A stretch of DNA of 64,000 nucleotides from SKVR01 sp964410015 (lineage in GTDB: Bacteria; Bacteroidota; Bacteroidia; Bacteroidales; UBA7960): NCBI GenBank assembly GCA_964410015.1, contig CAYPFV010000001.1:1-64000 (forward strand), written 5' to 3'. The notes beneath the pieces were generated by a model. That model saw nothing but the letters and a program-made list of their open reading frames with translations, had not been told where the DNA came from and did no database searches. A program made the position numbers and the translations under genes. Shown one piece after another: positions 1 to 8,715 of the stretch. Within the stretch, counting starts at the first letter, position 1; every line of letters begins with the position of its first letter.

Positions 1-52
1 AGACTGTTGGCGAGCTCCATCTGACCTATTTAATCAAATTATAAACAGATGA
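1..52 (+). repeat. Dispersed intergenic repeat, copy A (3' part only)
   Basis: This is the right-hand part of a repeat also present near 25.3, 59.3 and 62.9 kb. The 20-base core TTGGCGAGCTCCATCTGACC lies at 7-26 and is identical to the core of copy B at 25335-25354. It is followed by an AATCAAATTATAAACAGATGA-like tail ending at 52. The left part lies outside the window. It sits upstream of the flippase gene, in the same orientation relative to the following gene as copy B before pheT. I do not recognise the family. Confidence 0.8.
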
Positions 53-140
53 AAATCCCTTTTCCACTTATGCTATGAATACAGTTGAGTAAACAACCCG
101 TTGATTTATTGCACACCTTATGGCAAAAAAACCAACAAAA

Positions 141-158
141 GAATGTATAGATACATTC
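141..158. promoter_or_regulatory. Perfect inverted repeat, candidate operator of the flippase gene
   Basis: GAATGTAT-AG-ATACATTC is a perfect 8-bp palindrome with a 2-bp spacer. It ends 4 bp before a TAnnTTTG-type -7 box, so a bound dimeric repressor would cover the space between the -33 and -7 elements. Which regulator family binds it is unknown, and no regulator gene is adjacent inside the window. Confidence 0.45.
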
Positions 159-162
159 AAAT

Positions 163-170
163 TAATTTTG
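163..170 (+). promoter_or_regulatory. Putative Bacteroidota -7 box (TAATTTTG)
   Basis: TAATTTTG matches the Bacteroidota consensus TAnnTTTG, 27 bp before the ATG of the flippase gene. No TTTG is found at the usual -33 distance, so the promoter may be weak or depend on an activator. Confidence 0.45.
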
Positions 171-197
171 CACCTTTGTAATAATTGAAAAAAAACC

Positions 198-1721
198 ATG
201 GCAAATTCCATTAAAAGGTTGGCCGGGCAAACTGCTATTTACGGATTAAGCAGTATAGTCGGTCGCCTGCTCAACTATCTGCTTGTTCCGGTTTACACCA
301 ATTATTTTCTCACCCATGAGTTTGGTGTTATTGCAGAAATGTATTCCTATGTAGCCATTTTAATTGTTATCCTGACACACGGAATGGAAACAGCTTTTTT
401 TCGATTTGCTCAGCAGGAGCAAAACCGAAAAGAAACAATTTTCAGCACTGCTTTGCTCTCTGTGCTCATTTTAAGCACAGTATTTGTGATTATCACCATC
501 CTGTTCAGGCAGAATATTTCTCATATGCTTCGCTACCCTGAAAATCCTGAATATATTTGGTGGTTTGCTTTGATTATTGGACTCGATGCTTTCTCGGCAA
601 TTCCTTTTGCGCGTTTGCGTGCCGAAAACCGCCCGCTGCTTTTCGCTGCCCTTAAACTTACGGGTATCGGTATCAACATAATCCTTGTGTTGTTTTTTGT
701 CATTGCCTCACCCTTTTTAATGGAAGCAAATTATCCTTTATTAACCCCTTTTGTAAGATCATTTTACAACCCCGAAGTGGGCGTAGGATATGTTTTTATT
801 GCGAATCTTGCAGCAAGTTCTCTAACAGCCATACTTTTGGTACCATTTACAATCCGGTATAAAATTCATTTTTCATCCGAATTATGGAAAAAAATGATAC
901 GCTATGCCTTACCCCTTCTAATAGCCGGTTTGGCAGGCATTGTCAATGAAGCGCTCGATAAGATTCTGCTGAAATACCTCCTACCCCAAGACATTGCCAT
1001 GTCACATCTGGGTATTTACGGAGCATCCTACCGGGTATCGGTTCTGATGATCCTTTTTATTCAAGCCTTTCGGTTTGCAGCCGAACCTTTTTTCTTTGCC
1101 GAATACAAAAACTCGCAGTCTAAAGAGATTTATGCCCGGGTAATGAATGTATTTGTTATCACCTGTTTATTTATTTTTATGGGCATTATGATGTACATGG
1201 ACATAATACAATATTTCATTGGTAAAGATTTCAGAGGGGGTTTGGACGTGGTTCCTGTTTTGCTGATGGCACATATATTTCTGGGTATCTATTTCAACCT
1301 TTCTATCTGGTATAAACTTACCGGTCAAACGCACTATGGAGCTATTATCGCCATTGCAGGAGCATCTATTACAGTGCTAATAAATGTATGGTTGATACCT
1401 GTGATTGGATATTATGCCTCGGCCTGGGCACATCTGGCATGTTATTTCAGCATGGTTGTAATTTCATGGTATTGGGGAAAAAAGCATTTCCCGGTACCCT
1501 ACAACATCAAAAAAATATTTCTCCTGATAATATCAGCACTGGCGCTTTATTTTATTCATAGTCAAATCCCCATCTTTTACCGACCAGTAAACTGGATTAT
1601 CAGCGCATTCTTTCTTGCCTTTTTTGCCCTCAGTGTTTGGTTCATCGATACCGAAACCCGTCAAACCCTAAGACCCTTTCTAAAGATGTTAAGAAAAAAA
1701 AGGTTTCAATTATTCCATTAA
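198..1721 (+). CDS. Wzx-like polysaccharide/lipid-linked oligosaccharide flippase
   Basis: This is a 507-residue polytopic inner-membrane protein with about 12-14 hydrophobic helices spread over its whole length. Its N-terminus (amphipathic KRLAGQTAIYGL, then a TM with NYLLVPVYTNYF) is typical of the MOP/MATE-superfamily polysaccharide flippases that move undecaprenyl-linked glycans across the inner membrane. The length is normal for Wzx/RfbX proteins. No glycosyltransferase or capsule genes are adjacent in the window, so the substrate cannot be inferred, although a Wzi-like protein is encoded at 15.2-16.9 kb. The ATG at 198 is preceded by an A-rich leader and the -7 box at 163-170. The family is confident; the substrate is unknown. 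Confidence 0.85.
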   Translation: MANSIKRLAGQTAIYGLSSIVGRLLNYLLVPVYTNYFLTHEFGVIAEMYSYVAILIVILTHGMETAFFRFAQQEQNRKETIFSTALLSVLILSTVFVIITILFRQNISHMLRYPENPEYIWWFALIIGLDAFSAIPFARLRAENRPLLFAALKLTGIGINIILVLFFVIASPFLMEANYPLLTPFVRSFYNPEVGVGYVFIANLAASSLTAILLVPFTIRYKIHFSSELWKKMIRYALPLLIAGLAGIVNEALDKILLKYLLPQDIAMSHLGIYGASYRVSVLMILFIQAFRFAAEPFFFAEYKNSQSKEIYARVMNVFVITCLFIFMGIMMYMDIIQYFIGKDFRGGLDVVPVLLMAHIFLGIYFNLSIWYKLTGQTHYGAIIAIAGASITVLINVWLIPVIGYYASAWAHLACYFSMVVISWYWGKKHFPVPYNIKKIFLLIISALALYFIHSQIPIFYRPVNWIISAFFLAFFALSVWFIDTETRQTLRPFLKMLRKKRFQLFH

Positions 1722-2117
1722 GGTATCCCGTTACTTTTTTCAGGCAACCTGGATGTTTTTTATAACCAACTGAAAAACGACCGTTTAAACAATGTACAAA
1801 CCCTTTTTCTGATGCTGTTTTTACATCCAAAACTTTTTAATTAACCCTAAATTTTGTATTTTAGCTATCCTTTTATGAATTTTGGGGGTAAAAAATTCTT
1901 TATTTGTTTTAAAGTTGCCAATCCATCCAAAACAAAGCAAAATTTCCAATATCTGGAAATTACAGGTTGTTCGTTTTTAGTCATGTACATCACTCCGGTA
2001 AAACCCGGAATGGTATCATATTCTTCCCGAACAATCTGAAAATCACAATACCTTTGGTTATTGAAGGATTACGTTCATCTTTTAAGATTTAATGATTATC
2101 AAAACATTATATAGCTT
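1722..2117. other. Intergenic region, 396 bp
   Basis: This AT-rich spacer separates the flippase gene from the KamA-like gene on the same strand. I found no convincing terminator, RNA gene or perfect -7 box. A short open frame at 1854-2039 has no ribosome-binding site and a composition unlike a protein, so it was not called. Confidence 0.5.
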
Positions 2118-4322
2118 ATGATTATATCACAACAGGAAAAATTATTGCAATCAGCCAAAAATCAGATTATTTCTGAATCAACAAAAAGACTCATAGATCA
2201 ACTTTTCGAAGAAAATCCACAACTGAAAACACTTCTCGATAAAAGTACAACAAGTACTCATTTTCAAAACCTCATTAAAGAGTGGATAAATGAATATCTG
2301 AAGAATAATCCCATTTCCAAAGATTTTTATGAAGGTAAAATTCATGGGTTTGAAAATCTGAAACGATTAGAATGGAAAGATTATGCTGCTATCAGAATAC
2401 TTGACTATATAAATAATTCTGGTCGAGAATTTGAAGATCTTAACTTAAGAGGAAGAAAAGTAGTTTCGGAACCTTTTGTACTACTCTATAAAGCGGTAAA
2501 AGAGAATACAGGTGGTGCCCAGAGTAACTTTGTTTTAGACATGATACACCTTTTCCGGCAGTTTACCGGTTTAGAGAAACGAAAACTTCCTTCAAAGGAA
2601 AAAATCAGAGAATGGATGGATTCTCATCCTGACGGATTGGACGATAGAGTTATAGAGTTAAGAGAAAAAAACAAGCGCCGCATTATTGATACATTAGTAC
2701 AAAAAATTGACAACAAAGAGATTAAAAGTAAAAAATATTATTTTGAACCTGGTTTAAACTACAGGGAAAAAACAGAATTGGTTGCCAAATGGTGGGACGA
2801 TCATACTTTTCATCTGCGCTTTGCAGTCAGAGACCCCGATCTGCTCAATGAACTACTCGACAATTCGTTAGACGAAAACACTATGAATGTGCTGTATAAA
2901 GCACAAAAAATCGGAATCCCATTTTTTGTAAATCCATATTATCTGTCTTTATTAAATGTAAATGCACCCGACTTTGCCAAAGGAGCAGATTTAGCCATCC
3001 GCTATTATGTAATTTACAGCAGCCAACTGGTAGATGAATTTGGAAATATTGTTGCCTGGGAAAAAGAAGATATTGTAGAACCGGGTAAACCCAACGCTGC
3101 CGGTTGGATACTGCCTTCAAACAATAATGTTCACAGACGCTACCCTGAAGTTGCCATTCTCATACCCGATACTGTAGGCAGAGCATGTGGCGGTTTATGT
3201 GCATCCTGTCAAAGAATGTATGATTTTCAGAGGGGAAATCTCAATTTTGAACTCGAAAAACTTCAACCCCGCGAATCATGGGACATAAAATTGCAAAGGA
3301 TCATGAAATACTGGGAAGAGGACACACAATTGCGCGATATTCTTATTACCGGCGGTGATGCCCTGATGAGCTCCGATTCTTCGCTGAAAAAAATTCTCAA
3401 TGCTGTATATGAAATGGCATTAAGAAAAAAAGAATCAAATAAAGGAAGAAAAGAAAATGAAAAATATGCTGAAATCCTCAGGATTAGACTAGGTACACGT
3501 CTTCCGGTATACCTGCCACAAAGAATCACATCTTCACTAGTGGATATTCTGGCAGATTTTAAGCAAAAAGCCATTAGTGCAGGTATAAAACAATTCGTTG
3601 TGCAAACGCATTTTCAAAGCCCCATGGAAATAACACCAGAATCCAGAAAAGGAATTGAAAAACTTATCAGTGCCGGCTGGATGGTCGTAAACCAACTTGT
3701 TTTTACAGCACCTGCATCACGACGTGGGCATACCGCCAAACTCAGAAAAACACTAAATGATATGGGGGTTTTATCCTATTATACCTTTTCTGTAAAAGGA
3801 TATATGGAAAACAGTTCTAAATTTGCTACCAATGCCAGAGCAGCCCAGGAGCAATTCGAGGAGAAAACCCTTGGAGAGATCCCAAAAGAATTCCTAAACG
3901 ATATAAAGTCTTTTCCCGATAATGCAGAGAAAATGGTCGAACAGATCGATCAACTGAGACAAAAAACCAACACTCCTTTCCTGGCTACCGACCGGAATGT
4001 GCTCAACCTGCCAGGTGTAGGCAAAAGCATGACTTACAGAGTGATAGGGATAACAAAAGACGGACGGAGAATACTTGAATTTGACCATGACCATACAAGA
4101 AATCACAGTCCTGTTATTGATCAATTGGGAAAATTTATTATCATTGAATCCAAATCTATTGCATCTTACCTGGACCAACTAAAAGAGATGGGTGAAAACA
4201 AATACGATTATGCTTCAATTTGGGGATACAGTATCAGTGAAACTGAAAACAGACCTTCGTTGTATGAGTATCCGGAATACCCCTTTTCACTCACCCCACA
4301 ATTTTCTAATTTTAAGCAATAA
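2118..4322 (+). CDS. KamA-family radical SAM protein (lysine 2,3-aminomutase-like), long form
   Basis: This 734-residue protein has the radical SAM signature CxxxCxxC at C357-C361-C364 (CGGLCASC), which binds the [4Fe-4S] cluster that cleaves S-adenosylmethionine. K636 in NLPGVGK corresponds to the PLP-binding lysine of lysine 2,3-aminomutase (PGGGGK in the classical enzymes). Classical KamA is about 400-470 residues. Here roughly 250 extra residues precede the core, with a helical, charged composition that I do not recognise. The family includes lysine and glutamate 2,3-aminomutases and the EF-P lysylation enzyme EpmB; the extra N-terminus argues against simple EpmB. No kamD/kamE or other lysine-fermentation genes are adjacent, so the substrate is open. 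Fe-S supply could come from the SUF operon just downstream. Confidence 0.8.
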   Translation: MIISQQEKLLQSAKNQIISESTKRLIDQLFEENPQLKTLLDKSTTSTHFQNLIKEWINEYLKNNPISKDFYEGKIHGFENLKRLEWKDYAAIRILDYINNSGREFEDLNLRGRKVVSEPFVLLYKAVKENTGGAQSNFVLDMIHLFRQFTGLEKRKLPSKEKIREWMDSHPDGLDDRVIELREKNKRRIIDTLVQKIDNKEIKSKKYYFEPGLNYREKTELVAKWWDDHTFHLRFAVRDPDLLNELLDNSLDENTMNVLYKAQKIGIPFFVNPYYLSLLNVNAPDFAKGADLAIRYYVIYSSQLVDEFGNIVAWEKEDIVEPGKPNAAGWILPSNNNVHRRYPEVAILIPDTVGRACGGLCASCQRMYDFQRGNLNFELEKLQPRESWDIKLQRIMKYWEEDTQLRDILITGGDALMSSDSSLKKILNAVYEMALRKKESNKGRKENEKYAEILRIRLGTRLPVYLPQRITSSLVDILADFKQKAISAGIKQFVVQTHFQSPMEITPESRKGIEKLISAGWMVVNQLVFTAPASRRGHTAKLRKTLNDMGVLSYYTFSVKGYMENSSKFATNARAAQEQFEEKTLGEIPKEFLNDIKSFPDNAEKMVEQIDQLRQKTNTPFLATDRNVLNLPGVGKSMTYRVIGITKDGRRILEFDHDHTRNHSPVIDQLGKFIIIESKSIASYLDQLKEMGENKYDYASIWGYSISETENRPSLYEYPEYPFSLTPQFSNFKQ

Positions 4323-4475
4323 TACCCTGCCAGATAATAGTTATGATGGCAATGGTTATTCACACATATGCAACAAGACTTTGTAAGAAAAATAAGATGA
4401 TTTTCGCAGGGTAATAATCTTTTTTATTCGCCTTTCTGACACTTTCAAATCAAAGGTGTAATCTTACTATATCTT

Positions 4476-4507
4476 TTTGATTTAATATGAAGTCTTTTGT
4501 ATATTTG
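4476..4507 (+). promoter_or_regulatory. Promoter of the suf operon
   Basis: A -33 box TTTG at 4476-4479 and a -7 box TATATTTG at 4500-4507 are separated by 20 bp, matching the Bacteroidota consensus TTTG-N19-21-TAnnTTTG. Transcription would start near 4513-4516, about 120 nt before sufB. This lies in the 312-bp spacer 4323-4634, which otherwise holds only the palindrome described next. Confidence 0.65.
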
Positions 4508-4514
4508 TAACTCA

Positions 4515-4533
4515 ATTTAGACTTAATCTAAAT
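4515..4533. promoter_or_regulatory. Palindrome at the suf transcription start, candidate metal/Fe-S regulator site
   Basis: ATTTAGA-CTTAA-TCTAAAT is a perfect 7-bp inverted repeat with a 5-bp spacer, placed immediately after the -7 box and so over the predicted start site. The TTAG...CTAA arms recall binding sites of DtxR/MntR-type iron or manganese repressors. An Rrf2-type (IscR/SufR-like) regulator is also possible. The position fits repression by steric blocking. Assignment to a regulator is inference. Confidence 0.5.
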
Positions 4534-4634
4534 AAGAACATCAGTCCAAAAAGGATTATTTTTGATTTTCAACATATATTACGCAAAATTGTTGTGTTGG
4601 TGTATATATCAAAAAACAAAAAGAAACATGAATT

Positions 4635-6086
4635 ATGGCAGAAGATAAAAACAATGCATATCTCAACGAGCTGACCAATACCGATTATAAATTTGGTTTT
4701 TATACTGATATTGAGATGGATCAGGCGCCCAAAGGTCTTACAGAAGATACCATCAGATTCATCTCAGCCAAAAAGAATGAACCCGACTTTATGCTGGAGT
4801 TCCGTTTGCGTGCTTTTCGTCATTGGCAAACCCTTGAAGAACCCAAATGGGCGCATGTTAATTATCCTAAGATAAACTATCAGGATATCATTTACTACTC
4901 AGCCCCCAAAAATACCCCCAGCTATGATAGTCTGGATGAAGTAGATCCACAATTGCTTGAAACTTTTGACAAACTGGGCATTCCGCTTGAAGAGCAAAAG
5001 CGCCTTGCCGGCGTTGCGGTGGATGCTGTAATGGATAGTGTTTCTGTAGGAACCACTTTTAAAGAAACCCTCGAAGAAAAAGGGATTATCTTTTGCTCTT
5101 TTTCTGAAGCGGTGCAGAAACACCCTGAGTTGGTTAAAAAACATATCGGGAGCGTAGTTCCTTACACTGACAACTATTTTGCAGCACTCAACTCAGCCGT
5201 TTTCAGCGATGGTTCCTTTTGTTACATCCCCAAAGGGGTGAAGTCGCCCATGGAATTGTCAACATATTTCCGAATTAATGCAGCCAATACAGGGCAATTT
5301 GAAAGAACCCTCATCGTGGCAGAGGAAGGAAGTTATGTAAGTTACATGGAAGGTTGTACAGCACCAATGCGTGATGAAAATCAACTGCACGCCGCCATTG
5401 TTGAGATCATTGCCAACAAAAATGCCGAAGTAAAATATTCAACCGTACAGAACTGGTATCCTGGAGATAAATCAGGCCGTGGAGGTGTTTACAACTTTGT
5501 AACCAAGCGTGGTTTATGCCAGGGTGATAACTCAAAAATATCATGGACGCAAGTAGAAACAGGATCTGCCATAACCTGGAAATATCCCAGTGTGATATTA
5601 CTGGGAAACAACTCAGTTGGTGAATTCTATTCGGTTGCTGTTACCAACAACAGACAACAGGCAGATACGGGCACCAAAATGGTTCACCTGGGAAAAAACA
5701 CCCGTAGTACCATCATTTCAAAAGGAATTTCAGCTGGTTTTAGTAATAACAGCTATCGAGGATTGGTAAAATCTACCACGAATGCAGAAAATGCACGTAA
5801 CTTTTCTCAATGCGATTCACTTCTGCTGGGCGATAAATGCGGTGCACATACTTTCCCTTATGTTCAGGTAGGCAACATGTCTACAGTAGTAGAACATGAA
5901 GCCACCACAAGCAAAATATCGGAAGATCAACTCTTTTACTGCCTGCAAAGAGGACTTGATATGGAAACAGCTATCGGACTTATTGTAAACGGATATGCTA
6001 AAGAAGTGCTCAGTAAGCTGCCTATGGAGTTTGCTGTTGAAGCGCAAAAACTACTTTCTATCAGTCTGGAAGGCAGTGTAGGATAA
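4635..6086 (+). CDS. sufB: Fe-S cluster assembly scaffold SufB
   Basis: SufB forms the SufBC2D complex in the cytoplasm and is the scaffold on which sulfur from SufS and iron are assembled. This 483-residue protein matches the family in length. It carries the conserved C-terminal stretch CDSLLLGDKCGAHTFPY; C402 within GDKCGAHT corresponds to the essential Cys405 of E. coli SufB. The central beta-helix core and the MEGCTAP segment are also visible. It is the first gene of a five-gene unit. Unusually, it is separated from sufC by a small gene at 6154. An out-of-frame ATG at 4628 was not used; the ATG at 4635 gives the normal family N-terminus. Confidence 0.97.
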   Translation: MAEDKNNAYLNELTNTDYKFGFYTDIEMDQAPKGLTEDTIRFISAKKNEPDFMLEFRLRAFRHWQTLEEPKWAHVNYPKINYQDIIYYSAPKNTPSYDSLDEVDPQLLETFDKLGIPLEEQKRLAGVAVDAVMDSVSVGTTFKETLEEKGIIFCSFSEAVQKHPELVKKHIGSVVPYTDNYFAALNSAVFSDGSFCYIPKGVKSPMELSTYFRINAANTGQFERTLIVAEEGSYVSYMEGCTAPMRDENQLHAAIVEIIANKNAEVKYSTVQNWYPGDKSGRGGVYNFVTKRGLCQGDNSKISWTQVETGSAITWKYPSVILLGNNSVGEFYSVAVTNNRQQADTGTKMVHLGKNTRSTIISKGISAGFSNNSYRGLVKSTTNAENARNFSQCDSLLLGDKCGAHTFPYVQVGNMSTVVEHEATTSKISEDQLFYCLQRGLDMETAIGLIVNGYAKEVLSKLPMEFAVEAQKLLSISLEGSVG

Positions 6087-6153
6087 TATTTTTTTTTAAA
6101 ACTCTTATATATGTACCCTTTTCTTAATCGTTTTTCACTAATTCAAAAAACAC

Positions 6154-6390
6154 ATGAAGACTTACGCTTTTAAATCGACTATTGAAAACAATAAAATACG
6201 GATACCTGAAACCTTTTTTGCTGATATGGAAAACATAAACGGTAAGGAAGTAAGGGTAATTTTGCTGGCTGAAGAATCTTCTGAATTTAACGAAGAGGCT
6301 TTCAAAGAGTTTACGAAATACTTTTTTCAAAAATACTCCAGCAACATTGAAACCATAAAAAACATCGTAAACAATACTAAAGAAGAATAA
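6154..6390 (+). CDS. Small antitoxin-like protein between sufB and sufC
   Basis: This 78-residue protein starts MKTYAFKSTIENNKIRIPE and continues with GKEVRVILLAEE, then a charged helical tail. The pattern of a short two-strand beta start (K/I-x-I-P) followed by V-x-V-I-L-L resembles small AbrB/DUF2281-like antitoxin subunits found in Bacteroidota and cyanobacteria, but no toxin gene follows. It starts 67 bp after sufB and ends 2 bp before the sufC ATG, so it is probably co-transcribed and translationally coupled to sufC. A reading frame on the opposite strand over the same bases was rejected because this frame fits the operon. The function is unknown; a role in SUF regulation is only suggested by position. 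Confidence 0.7.
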   Translation: MKTYAFKSTIENNKIRIPETFFADMENINGKEVRVILLAEESSEFNEEAFKEFTKYFFQKYSSNIETIKNIVNNTKEE

Positions 6391-6392
6391 GA

Positions 6393-7157
6393 ATGCTATC
6401 AATCAAAGATTTAAAAGTATCTATACAAGGAAAAACCATCCTGAATAAATTAAACCTGGAGGTTAAAACCAGTGAAGTGCATGCCATTATGGGACCTAAT
6501 GGAACGGGTAAAAGTACGCTTGCTTCAGTAATTGCCGGACGCGATATGTTTGATGTTGAAAACGGAGAAATAACCTTTATGGGTCAAGACCTCCTGGATA
6601 TGGAACCCGAAGTGAGAGCACGCGAAGGAATATTCCTCGGATTTCAATACCCCGTGGAAATACCGGGCGTGAGCATGGCATTGTTTCTTCGCACAGCCAT
6701 CAACGAAAGAAGAAAATACCACGGACTGGAACCTCTCAGTGGAGCCGAATTCCTTAAACTCATGGAGAAAAGAAAAAAACTGGTGGATATTCATTCCAAA
6801 TTAACCAACAGAGCAGTTAACGAAGGATTCTCGGGAGGCGAAAAAAAGAAAAACGAAATCTTCCAAATGGCAATGCTTGAACCTAAACTATCTATTCTGG
6901 ATGAAACTGACTCCGGACTTGATATTGATGCCTTAAAAGTAGTTGCTAATGGAGTGAATAAACTTAAAAACTCTGAAAATTCTACTATCATCATTACACA
7001 CTATCAGAGACTATTACAATATATTATCCCTGATTTCGTACACGTAATGTATGATGGACGTATTGTGAAAAGCGGTGGAAAAGAATTGGCCTACGAACTG
7101 GAAGAAAAAGGGTATGAATGGGTGAAAAAAGAGGCAGGTATCACGGAAGAAATTTAA
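6393..7157 (+). CDS. sufC: Fe-S cluster assembly ATPase SufC
   Basis: SufC is the soluble ABC-type ATPase of the SufBC2D complex, and its ATP binding drives the rearrangement needed for cluster assembly. The 254 residues show Walker A GPNGTGKST (34-42), the ABC signature FSGGEKKKNE and Walker B LSILDETDSGLD, plus the switch histidine in IITHYQR. The FSGGEKKKNE variant and the LDETDSGLDID sequence are specific to SufC rather than transport ATPases. The start codon lies 2 bp after the stop of the small upstream gene. About 100 bp separate it from sufD; a 9-bp stem can form there (7156-7164 with 7198-7206) but without a T-tract. Confidence 0.97.
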   Translation: MLSIKDLKVSIQGKTILNKLNLEVKTSEVHAIMGPNGTGKSTLASVIAGRDMFDVENGEITFMGQDLLDMEPEVRAREGIFLGFQYPVEIPGVSMALFLRTAINERRKYHGLEPLSGAEFLKLMEKRKKLVDIHSKLTNRAVNEGFSGGEKKKNEIFQMAMLEPKLSILDETDSGLDIDALKVVANGVNKLKNSENSTIIITHYQRLLQYIIPDFVHVMYDGRIVKSGGKELAYELEEKGYEWVKKEAGITEEI

Positions 7158-7253
7158 ATGGTAAACGGAAAACTTTTTCATTATATTAAAAAATATCTTA
7201 CCATTTTCTGGTCGTTACCTTTGATGAGGCTTTTCCTGACCCTTTAAAAGATA

Positions 7254-8690
7254 ATGCATTTGAAAAAATTGAATAATATGCAAGAAAGCTTAACACAGAA
7301 TTTGTCTCCCGAACAAACAATGGTCAACCTTTTTAAAGATCACCAGCATCTGATTACAGCCAATCATCCTGAAAAGATCATTCAATTAAAAGAAAAGGCC
7401 ATTCAACAGATAGAAACTTCAGGTTTCCCGGGATTGACAACAGAGAATTGGCGATTTACAAATATTGAACCGCTGTTTGAAGTTCCTTATCAATATGATT
7501 TTTCCAACCAGAGCCGTCCTTTTGATATTGAGAGCATTTTTACCTGCGAAGTGTATGATCTGGATACATTTAGCGTAACATTGCTCAATGGTTGGTTTGT
7601 TTATAAAAATGCACCTTTAACCTCTCTGAAAGATGGCACCGTAATAGGCAGCCTTTCAAAAGCTATAGAAGTATATCCCGACCTTGTACTTAAACACCTG
7701 GGAAGTGTAGCCGATATTACAAAACCTGGGTTTGCAGCATTAAATACAGCTTTCTTTCAGGACGGTTTGTTTATTTATGTTCCACAGGGAGTGGAAGTGG
7801 AAAAACCCATACAACTTATCAACATAGTAAACAGCGAAAAACCCATTCTGACACATCCGAGGCATTTGATCATACAAGAAAAAAACTCAAAACTCACATT
7901 GGTGCATTGCGATCATTCTCTTACCAACAATGTTAGCTTTACCAACAGTGTCTCTGAAACATTCCTGGATACCAACGCAGAAATGGAATATTATAAAGTA
8001 CAAAATAAAGGTTCCAATTCGGGTGTATTGAGTCATTCCTTTTTTAGTCAGAAATTTAATAGTAAACTCAATCATACATCCCTGACGCTCAACGGGGGTT
8101 TTACAAAAAATATGATCGATGTTGTTCTTCAGGAACAAGAAGCAAATGCTACTCTCAATGGACTTTATCTTGTTGATGGAAATCAGCATATAGATAATCA
8201 ACTGCATATAGACCATGCATCACCTCACTGCACCAGCGAACAACTTTTTAAAGGAATTCTGGATGATGAATCTACTGCTGTTTTCAACGGTAAGATCATG
8301 GTCAGAAAAGATGCACAAAAAACACTAGCTTACCAAAATAATAAAAACCTTTTGCTTTCAGATGATGCACGTGCTAATGCCCAGCCACAACTGGAAATTT
8401 ACGCTGACGATGTAAAATGCAGCCATGGGGCAACCGTGGGGCAACTCGACCAGGAAGCCATGTTCTATCTGCGTTCACGTGGACTTGATAAACGCGCTGC
8501 CAGACAACTGCTCATGTACGCATATGCCGCAGAGGTAGTAAACCGTATCGGCATTGATCCACTCAGAGAAAGAATTGACCACCTGGTAGATAAAAGACTT
8601 AAAGGCGAACTATCTATCTGCGATCAATGCGTGCTGCACTGCAATAGCAAAGAACCTACTGTCTTTAATATAGACATGAGTAAAATTTAA
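7254..8690 (+). CDS. sufD: Fe-S cluster assembly protein SufD
   Basis: SufD is the SufB paralogue that completes the SufBC2D scaffold complex. The protein is 478 residues (470 if translation starts at the in-frame ATG at 7278; neither start has a clear Shine-Dalgarno sequence). The family core is clear: LKHLGSVAD, PGFAALNTAFFQDGLFIYVPQGV, KCSHGATVGQLDQEAMFYLRSRG. The C-terminus continues beyond the usual proteobacterial end with GELSICDQCVLHC, giving C456-x2-C459-x3-C463. As I recall, a Cys-rich tail of this type occurs in other Bacteroidota SufD proteins; it could bind a metal or cluster, but this is not shown by the sequence. Gene order sufB-C-D-S supports the call. Confidence 0.95.
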   Translation: MHLKKLNNMQESLTQNLSPEQTMVNLFKDHQHLITANHPEKIIQLKEKAIQQIETSGFPGLTTENWRFTNIEPLFEVPYQYDFSNQSRPFDIESIFTCEVYDLDTFSVTLLNGWFVYKNAPLTSLKDGTVIGSLSKAIEVYPDLVLKHLGSVADITKPGFAALNTAFFQDGLFIYVPQGVEVEKPIQLINIVNSEKPILTHPRHLIIQEKNSKLTLVHCDHSLTNNVSFTNSVSETFLDTNAEMEYYKVQNKGSNSGVLSHSFFSQKFNSKLNHTSLTLNGGFTKNMIDVVLQEQEANATLNGLYLVDGNQHIDNQLHIDHASPHCTSEQLFKGILDDESTAVFNGKIMVRKDAQKTLAYQNNKNLLLSDDARANAQPQLEIYADDVKCSHGATVGQLDQEAMFYLRSRGLDKRAARQLLMYAYAAEVVNRIGIDPLRERIDHLVDKRLKGELSICDQCVLHCNSKEPTVFNIDMSKI

Positions 8691-8715
8691 ACTTTACAGA
8701 CATAATCTTTACTAT

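Noticed and set aside
1854..2039. A 61-codon open frame in the spacer after the flippase gene
   Set aside because: No ribosome-binding site, aromatic- and Ser-rich random-looking composition, and no operon logic; typical of AT-rich noise.
4322..4415. ACCCTGC...GCAGGGT inverted repeat followed by T-rich sequence after the KamA-like gene
   Set aside because: The arms are short and about 75 nt apart, so folding into a terminator is doubtful.
6124..6402. A 92-codon minus-strand frame opposite the small suf gene
   Set aside because: It is antisense inside a tight co-directional operon; the plus-strand frame has proper spacing and sensible protein composition.
7156..7206. AAATGGTAA/TTACCATTT stem between sufC and sufD as a terminator or attenuator
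   Set aside because: The loop is 33 nt and no T-tract follows; an internal terminator would cut off sufD and sufS.
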